From NCBI GenBank assembly GCA_964561495.1, contig CAZLPW010000065.1:1-10985 (forward strand): a DNA stretch of 10,985 bases, written 5' to 3'. The notes beneath the pieces are model-generated. The model worked only from the letters and a program-made list of their open reading frames with translations, was not told the DNA's origin and did no database searches. The position numbers were made by a program, and so were the translations under genes. This document shows, one piece after another, positions 6,934-10,985 of the stretch (position 1 is its first letter; the number at the start of each line of letters is the position of its first letter). The DNA is from CAZLPW01 sp964561495 (GTDB taxonomy: Bacteria > Fidelibacterota > Marinisomatia > Marinisomatales > UBA1611).

Positions 6934-8250
6934 TTATTTCTTTCTAAAAGAAAGTTTAAGCGGGACGCCTTGAAAATCAAAATACTTTCTAATCTGATTT
7001 TTAAGATAACGTTTATAAGACTCTTTAATTAATTTAGGGTAATTCACATAGAATGCAATTACTAAAGGCTCATTACTAACTTGCGTTGCAAATTTAATTC
7101 TTACCACTTTACCTTTATTTGATGAGGGTGGATTTATTTTTAAAATTTTTTCTAAACTTTGATTTAATTTTCGAGTTGGTATAATCAATTTTGTGCGTTT
7201 AAATACATCCCAAGCAGTCTCTAAAACTTTATGAATGCGTTTCTTATCTTTTGCAGAACAGAAAAGGATTGGATAATTATACAATGATTTAAATTGATAC
7301 CAAATTTCTTCAGAATAATTCTTCATTGTATTAGTCTTTTTCTTTATTAGATCCCATTTATTTACAACAACAATTAGTCCTTTCCCATTTTTTATGACTA
7401 AATCAGCTATGTTCTTATCTTGTTTCCCAAACCCTTTTACCGCATCAATCATTACTAATACAACTTGTGATTTCATTATAGCATTTTTTGTTCTTAAAAT
7501 ACTGTAATATTCTATTCGATCTTTTATTTTAGCAAGTTTACGCAATCCAGCCGTGTCAACTAATGTAATATTTTTCCCATGCCACCTTAAATGAGAGTCA
7601 ATCGCGTCTCTAGTAGTTCCAGCAATCGATGTAACAATAGTACGTTTTTTATTTAATAAAGCGTTCGTTATAGAAGATTTTCCTACATTTGGCATGCCTA
7701 CAATTGATAAATTAAATATATTTCCATCATCTTTTTTAGAATTCTGTTCTTTCAAATTTAATTTTGATACTATAACATCTAATATATCTCCTGAATAACG
7801 ACCATTTAATGCAGAGACAGGCAACGGCTTATTCAAACCGAATTTATAAAATTGATTAATCTGATTATCACTTTTTAATGTATCGCACTTATTAACTACT
7901 AATAAATTCCTTTTATTGCTTTCTCGAACTAATTGAGCAAGCGATTCATCACTACTTGTGATTTCTTCTTTTCCATCTACCAAAAATAAAATCATATCTG
8001 CTTCCAATATTGCCTCTTGAGCTTGTTCACGAACCGCAGCATTAAAAATGTCAAAATCATCAGGGATATATCCACCAGTATCAACAAATTTTAATGGTTG
8101 ATTGCACCATTCTGTTTCACCATAGATACGATCTCTAGTAATACCCTCTCTTTGATCAACGATTGCTTGACGGTTACTTATAAGTCTATTGAATAAGGTA
8201 GATTTCCCTACATTGGGCCGACCAATTATAGCGATTAATGGCATAGCCAT
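6934..8250 (-). CDS. der: Ribosome-assembly GTPase Der (EngA)
   Basis: The 438-residue protein has the tandem GTPase layout unique to Der/EngA. Domain 1 has GRPNVGKS (10-17), DTGG (57-60), NKCD (120-123) and a G5-like SA (146-147). Domain 2 has GMPNVGKS (185-192), DTAG (232-235), NKWD (297-300) and SAK (332-334). A C-terminal KH-like domain (about 350-438) ends in a basic tail. Der acts late in 50S ribosomal subunit maturation in the cytoplasm and is essential in most bacteria. Length and motifs are normal. The first ATG (8250) and a second two codons later (8244) are both possible; the second gives the common MPLIAIIGRPNVGKS beginning. No Shine-Dalgarno precedes either. A 27-codon ORF ends 12 bases upstream, so der may be translated from that shared message, possibly by reinitiation. 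The gene is certainly chromosomal housekeeping and argues against the window being mobile DNA. Confidence 0.97.
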   Translation of the reverse strand: MAMPLIAIIGRPNVGKSTLFNRLISNRQAIVDQREGITRDRIYGETEWCNQPLKFVDTGGYIPDDFDIFNAAVREQAQEAILEADMILFLVDGKEEITSSDESLAQLVRESNKRNLLVVNKCDTLKSDNQINQFYKFGLNKPLPVSALNGRYSGDILDVIVSKLNLKEQNSKKDDGNIFNLSIVGMPNVGKSSITNALLNKKRTIVTSIAGTTRDAIDSHLRWHGKNITLVDTAGLRKLAKIKDRIEYYSILRTKNAIMKSQVVLVMIDAVKGFGKQDKNIADLVIKNGKGLIVVVNKWDLIKKKTNTMKNYSEEIWYQFKSLYNYPILFCSAKDKKRIHKVLETAWDVFKRTKLIIPTRKLNQSLEKILKINPPSSNKGKVVRIKFATQVSNEPLVIAFYVNYPKLIKESYKRYLKNQIRKYFDFQGVPLKLSFRKK

Positions 8251-8262
8251 ATAAAGTACAAG

Positions 8263-8346
8263 TTAAGATGTTAACTTAATTATAAATAAAATGATGGCTA
8301 TAGCAATAATTGCATGAACAAGTAATGCAGCAAAAAATTCTTTCAT
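8263..8346 (-). CDS. 27-residue single-span membrane microprotein upstream of der
   Basis: This is a complete small ORF: ATG at 8346, TAA at 8263-8265. It starts MKEFFAALLVHAIIAI, continues hydrophobically (AIILFII), and ends KLTS, which is one membrane span flanked by charged or polar ends. Support beyond openness is good for its size: GAGAGGTG stands four bases before the ATG, one of the best Shine-Dalgarno sites in a window where most genes have none, and a perfect TATAAT lies about 20 bases further upstream. It ends 12 bases before der, so the two probably share a transcript. I do not recognise a family. It may be a genuine membrane microprotein, or a leader ORF controlling der translation. 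The reading as a protein rests on the translation signals and the amphipathic layout, not on homology. Confidence 0.6.
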   Translation of the reverse strand: MKEFFAALLVHAIIAIAIILFIIKLTS

Positions 8347-8350
8347 TAAA

Positions 8351-8358
8351 CACCTCTC
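8351..8358 (-). promoter_or_regulatory. Shine-Dalgarno site of the 27-residue ORF
   Basis: GAGAGGTG on the minus strand stands four bases before the ATG at 8346 and can pair with the 16S rRNA 3' end over GAGGTG. It is unusual here, since der, asnB and the glycosyltransferase have no comparable site, and it is the main reason for accepting the small ORF. Confidence 0.65.
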
Positions 8359-8368
8359 AAAAACAAAA

Positions 8369-8374
8369 ATTATA
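8369..8374 (-). promoter_or_regulatory. Likely -10 box (TATAAT) for the small ORF and der
   Basis: A perfect TATAAT on the minus strand, preceded by GTTAC, would start a transcript at about 8362 with a leader of some 16 bases including the Shine-Dalgarno site. The -35 region is not convincing (TTTACT lies too far, with a 21-base spacer). Transcription reading through from tRNA-Gly is a second possible source of this message. Confidence 0.45.
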
Positions 8375-8433
8375 GTAACATAATTTAATAGAATTAGTAA
8401 ATGTATAGAAGTTAAAGGAATTGAATTTTTATG

Positions 8434-8505
8434 AGCGGGCGATGAGAATCGAACTCACGTCACGAGCTTGGGAAGCTCGGGTAATAGCCATTATACGACG
8501 CCCGC
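8434..8505 (-). tRNA. tRNA-Gly (anticodon CCC)
   Basis: The 72-base gene has a perfect seven-pair acceptor stem (GCGGGCG with CGCCCGC), a glycine-type discriminator U, the anticodon stem CGAGC-GCTCG around the loop TTCCCAA, and a T arm GTGAG-TTCGATT-CTCAT. The anticodon therefore reads GGG codons. CCA is not encoded. The D arm (TCGTATAATGGCTATTACC) matches that of the UCC-reading glycine tRNA of E. coli as I remember it. It lies 87 bases upstream of the small ORF and der, and 32 bases downstream of the short MORN-like gene, without a clear terminator on either side. Confidence 0.95.
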
Positions 8506-8537
8506 TAATATCTTCATTTCACGACGAGAATTTATGG

Positions 8538-8813
8538 TTAATCCGTTGTAAAGCCAAAGTTTGAATAAAGCTCTATATGCCCTTTATTATATGCCCTTTC
8601 ATCTTTTCCGCGTCTTTTAGCTCCATTTTTCATTTTGTATTGTAATATTTTATGTCCATTCTCTTTAGAGAGATCAAATACAATGCCATTGAATGGTTTG
8701 TCATCATTTGGTGTAAACCATTTATCACCATATTGTATAAGATTATTTACATTTACCTTATTTTGAGGAAATACAATGGAAAGAATTAATAATAGTGATA
8801 AATATCTACGCAT
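8538..8813 (-). CDS. Short secreted MORN-like protein, paralogue of the 4763 gene product
   Basis: The 91-residue protein begins MRRYLSLLLILSIVFPQ, a short Sec signal peptide, and the mature part is about 75 residues. It contains NNLIQYGDKWF (23-33), DKPFNGIVF (38-46), YKMKNG (59-64) and YNKGHIE (75-81). These align in order with the N-terminal part of the 325-residue protein at 4763-5740 (NLEYHSGKLYY, NEPFTGFTF, GQIRNG, YKNGSI). Both are thus MORN_2/YwqK-like export proteins, and this one stops after roughly one repeat. I chose ATG 8813; a TTG at 8837 would add eight residues ahead of the signal peptide, which is unlikely. The stop lies 32 bases before tRNA-Gly, so a longer form would not fit here. 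It could be a naturally short member or a decayed gene. The function is unknown. Confidence 0.65.
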   Translation of the reverse strand: MRRYLSLLLILSIVFPQNKVNVNNLIQYGDKWFTPNDDKPFNGIVFDLSKENGHKILQYKMKNGAKRRGKDERAYNKGHIELYSNFGFTTD

Positions 8814-8889
8814 ATCTAAATCTACCCAAACTTTCAAAAAATAGCATCACAATGTGTGAGTCTGTTATCTACCCATCATCCCACTAAAC

Positions 8890-8914
8890 AAAAAACCCCA
8901 CGAATATGGGGGTT
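8890..8914 (-). terminator. Rho-independent terminator of the ABC importer operon
   Basis: On the minus strand AACCCC pairs perfectly with GGGGTT (one extra A-T pair is possible with a bulged C), followed directly by a T run giving six T in all. It lies 64 bases after the stop of the ABC ATPase gene, so it should end that operon and separate it from the short MORN-like gene. Confidence 0.85.
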
Positions 8915-8977
8915 GAGAATTTTACTTTGTGAAGTTTTTAGTCATTTATTTTATGAATAGTTTTGTTGCAAGATTTA

Positions 8978-9958
8978 TTACAACACCAGGGCCTTCATTC
9001 TCTGCCCTATAACTAATTTTTCAGATTTATTTAATGATATTTTTAAAAATAAATCCTCACATTTAAGCTCTATTTCAATTTTAGATCCTATTTTATTCAA
9101 AGAATGAATTTTCCCGCTAAAAACTTTTCCCCTTCCATCCATATTTTCATCAAGGACACTGAACTGATCTGGCCTGATAGAAATTAAAGGCTCATTTGAA
9201 ACAATATCTATAAAATAGTTTTTTTCATCAGGAAACATATTTAAAGGAATAAAATTAGTCTCCCCAAAAAGTAGCGCTACTTTCTTTGAATTTGGGTTAT
9301 TATATAATTCGTTAGGAACCCCTTTTTGAATGATTTCCCCATTATCAAGGACAACTATTTTATCTGATATTTTCATTGCATCAATGATATCATGAGTTAC
9401 GATTATAGCAGTTGTTTTTAACTCTTTTATAAGCTTACGAATAATCATTCCTAAATTTGCCTTTAAATTATGATCTAAGTTACTTAACGGTTCATCCATT
9501 AAAATAAGTGAAGGATTAATTGCCATCGATCTCACAAGTGCAACTCTTTGTTGCTCTCCACCAGAGCACTCGTGAGGAAATTTATCTATTACTTTTTCAA
9601 TTTTTGTAATATCTATTAAATATTTAATTCTTGTTTTATTTTTGGAACTATTTTTACCGAAATATATATTTTGATGCATAGTCATATTCGGAAATAATGC
9701 ATAATCTTGAAAAACTAATGAGCAATCCCTTCTTTCTGGTGGCACATAGATATTATCGCTATTTGCAGTTTGATCATTTATAATTATTTGACCAGAATCT
9801 GGTATTTCAAGGCCAGAGATCAACCTTAACAATGTAGTCTTACCACTTCCGCTACTTCCTACAACACTTATAATTTCGCCACTTTGAACATTTAGATTGA
9901 GTCCCTTTATTACTTCTTGATTATCAAAACTCTTATTTAAACTCCTGATATTTAGCAT
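8978..9958 (-). CDS. fbpC: ABC importer ATPase, iron(III)/FbpC-like
   Basis: The 326-residue protein has all nucleotide-binding motifs: Walker A GSSGSGKT (34-41), Q-loop VFQDYALFP (82-90, Gln84), signature SGGEQQR (132-138), Walker B LILMDEP (151-157) with catalytic Glu156, D-loop SNLD (159-162) and H-loop His189 in VTHD. A TOBE-type regulatory domain follows (about 240-326). PPERRDCSLVFQDYALFP is characteristic of the Fbp/Pot/Cys group of importers. The signature starts with Cys instead of the usual Leu (CSGGE), a mild change. The gene begins four bases after the permease stop, so the two are co-translated, and the permease type (fused FbpB-like) points to ferric iron import, energising transport at the inner membrane. 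Substrate choice is inference from the permease; thiamine and similar substrates are alternatives. An AGGA lies about 11 bases before the ATG. Confidence 0.88.
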   Translation of the reverse strand: MLNIRSLNKSFDNQEVIKGLNLNVQSGEIISVVGSSGSGKTTLLRLISGLEIPDSGQIIINDQTANSDNIYVPPERRDCSLVFQDYALFPNMTMHQNIYFGKNSSKNKTRIKYLIDITKIEKVIDKFPHECSGGEQQRVALVRSMAINPSLILMDEPLSNLDHNLKANLGMIIRKLIKELKTTAIIVTHDIIDAMKISDKIVVLDNGEIIQKGVPNELYNNPNSKKVALLFGETNFIPLNMFPDEKNYFIDIVSNEPLISIRPDQFSVLDENMDGRGKVFSGKIHSLNKIGSKIEIELKCEDLFLKISLNKSEKLVIGQRMKALVL

Positions 9959-9962
9959 TTTA

Positions 9963-10985
9963 TTAATTCCTACTTAATACTTGTCGATTAATTATTAAAA
10001 TAGCAGGAAGTGAGATAAAAATTATTAATAGAGAAGGTACTGAAGATTGAAAAAATTGGGCTTGATTAACTAAATCGTATGTTAAAGTTGCAAGTGTATC
10101 AAAATTAAATGGCCTAAGTATTAAAGTTAAAGGTAGCTCTTTAGCTATATCAATGAATACGATTAAACATGTCAAGAGTAATGGTTTTTTTAGGATTGGG
10201 AAATTAATATAACTTATGGATGCTATTGCTTTTATCTTAAGTATTCTTGAAGCCTGATTAATACTAGCACACTGCTTTTCCATACTTGATTCTATAGGTT
10301 GCCAAGCAACAGCAAAAAAACGTACTAAATATGCAAATATTAAACCTGATGTTGAACCAATGATTATCAATGACATCATTCCATTTATTGAACTATTTAA
10401 TTTTAAGATACCTATAGCAATTATTGCTCCAGGCATCGAGTATCCTAAAATAGCTATTTGGCATATTTTTTTTAAAGCATCATTATTAAAATAGTTTTTA
10501 CTAAAGTTAATCATATATGCAAAAAGAACAATAACGATGCTAGAAATAATAGATATCGAGATAGTATTAAAAGTTATTATCCCAAGGTTAAAATCTATCA
10601 AATTAATATTTGAACGCATTAACCATGAAAACAATCTTCCAACTGGGATCAAAAACCCAAAAAGAAATGGTATGCCACATAATATTAAAACCATTATAGT
10701 TTTTTTTCTTCCTAGACTGATCCTAGTGTAAGAGTCGCTATTTAAAATAATTTTATTATATTTTTCTTTTCTTCTATAATATTTTTCTGTGATCAAAAAT
10801 AGAAAAACAAATGCAATTAGATATGTTGATAATTTTAATGCACTAGCCATATCATTCATACCAAACCATGATCTAAATATTCCAATTGTCAAAGTTGATA
10901 TCCCAAAATATTCGACAGCTGCATAATCATTAAGAGTCTCCATTACTACCAAACTAGAGCCAGCAATAATCGCTGGCCTAATTAT
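9963..10985 (-). CDS. fbpB: Fused ABC permease, FbpB-like, 5' end outside the window
   Basis: The last 340 residues of a longer membrane protein are visible. The frame is open to the right edge and reads IIRPAIIAGSSLVVMETLND there, which is the EAA-loop region and next segment of the first permease half of FbpB-type proteins. A TTG or ATG start near 10952 or 10943 would cut through this conserved block, so the real start lies off the window. A second permease half follows after a basic linker (about 65-95), with several spans and its own EAA-like cytoplasmic loop (about 235-269, SMEKQCASINQASRIL then INFPILKKP) that contacts the ATPase. Full-length members are, from memory, around 500-550 residues, so roughly a third is missing. 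It forms the inner membrane channel with the ATPase four bases downstream. The periplasmic binding protein would be expected just beyond the edge. Confidence 0.88.
   Translation of the reverse strand: MIRPAIIAGSSLVVMETLNDYAAVEYFGISTLTIGIFRSWFGMNDMASALKLSTYLIAFVFLFLITEKYYRRKEKYNKIILNSDSYTRISLGRKKTIMVLILCGIPFLFGFLIPVGRLFSWLMRSNINLIDFNLGIITFNTISISIISSIVIVLFAYMINFSKNYFNNDALKKICQIAILGYSMPGAIIAIGILKLNSSINGMMSLIIIGSTSGLIFAYLVRFFAVAWQPIESSMEKQCASINQASRILKIKAIASISYINFPILKKPLLLTCLIVFIDIAKELPLTLILRPFNFDTLATLTYDLVNQAQFFQSSVPSLLIIFISLPAILIINRQVLSRN

Noticed and set aside
10537..10731. Open frame of 64 codons on the plus strand
   Set aside because: It is antisense to conserved permease coding sequence and shows no signals of its own.

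Overview
The window comes from a strongly AT-rich bacterial genome. Gene order, the bacterial initiator tRNA and the GTPase Der support this. Short secreted MORN/YwqK-like proteins, an extracytoplasmic endonuclease/exonuclease/phosphatase-fold protein and sparse Shine-Dalgarno sites suggest an uncultured marine lineage. I lean towards Marinimicrobia (SAR406) or a relative in the wider Bacteroidota/FCB group. This assignment is inference from protein style only. Almost everything is coded on the minus strand.

Left part (about 62-4302, minus): a compact surface-polysaccharide operon, read from right to left. It holds a DPM1/GtrB-like polyprenyl-phosphate glycosyltransferase, a glutamine-hydrolysing asparagine synthase-type amidotransferase (AsnB), a small SAM-dependent methyltransferase whose start overlaps the asnB stop as ATGA, and a multi-pass membrane protein of DUF6056 type that looks short for its family. 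The genes touch or overlap, so co-transcription is likely. The cluster probably continues beyond the left edge.

Middle (4303-5821): about 240 bases without a recognisable gene, then a rho-independent terminator and the initiator tRNA(fMet) on the minus strand. Next comes the only plus-strand gene, a secreted 325-residue MORN-like protein with an unusual C-terminal module. It converges on the next gene across a short AT-only inverted repeat.

Right-centre (5822-8813, minus): a secreted endonuclease/exonuclease/phosphatase-fold protein; the ribosome-assembly GTPase der; an unlisted 27-residue single-span membrane ORF with a good -10 box and Shine-Dalgarno just upstream of der; tRNA-Gly(CCC); and a 91-residue secreted protein that is a short paralogue of the plus-strand MORN-like protein.

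Right end (8890-10985, minus): an iron(III)-type ABC importer, with the ATPase (FbpC-like) and the C-terminal two thirds of the fused permease (FbpB-like, cut by the window edge), closed by a clear terminator. The substrate-binding protein is not in view. The points most worth a second look are the small membrane ORF ahead of der and the pair of MORN-like paralogues, one with a C-terminal F-x-W-x-G-x-x-Y-x-T module.
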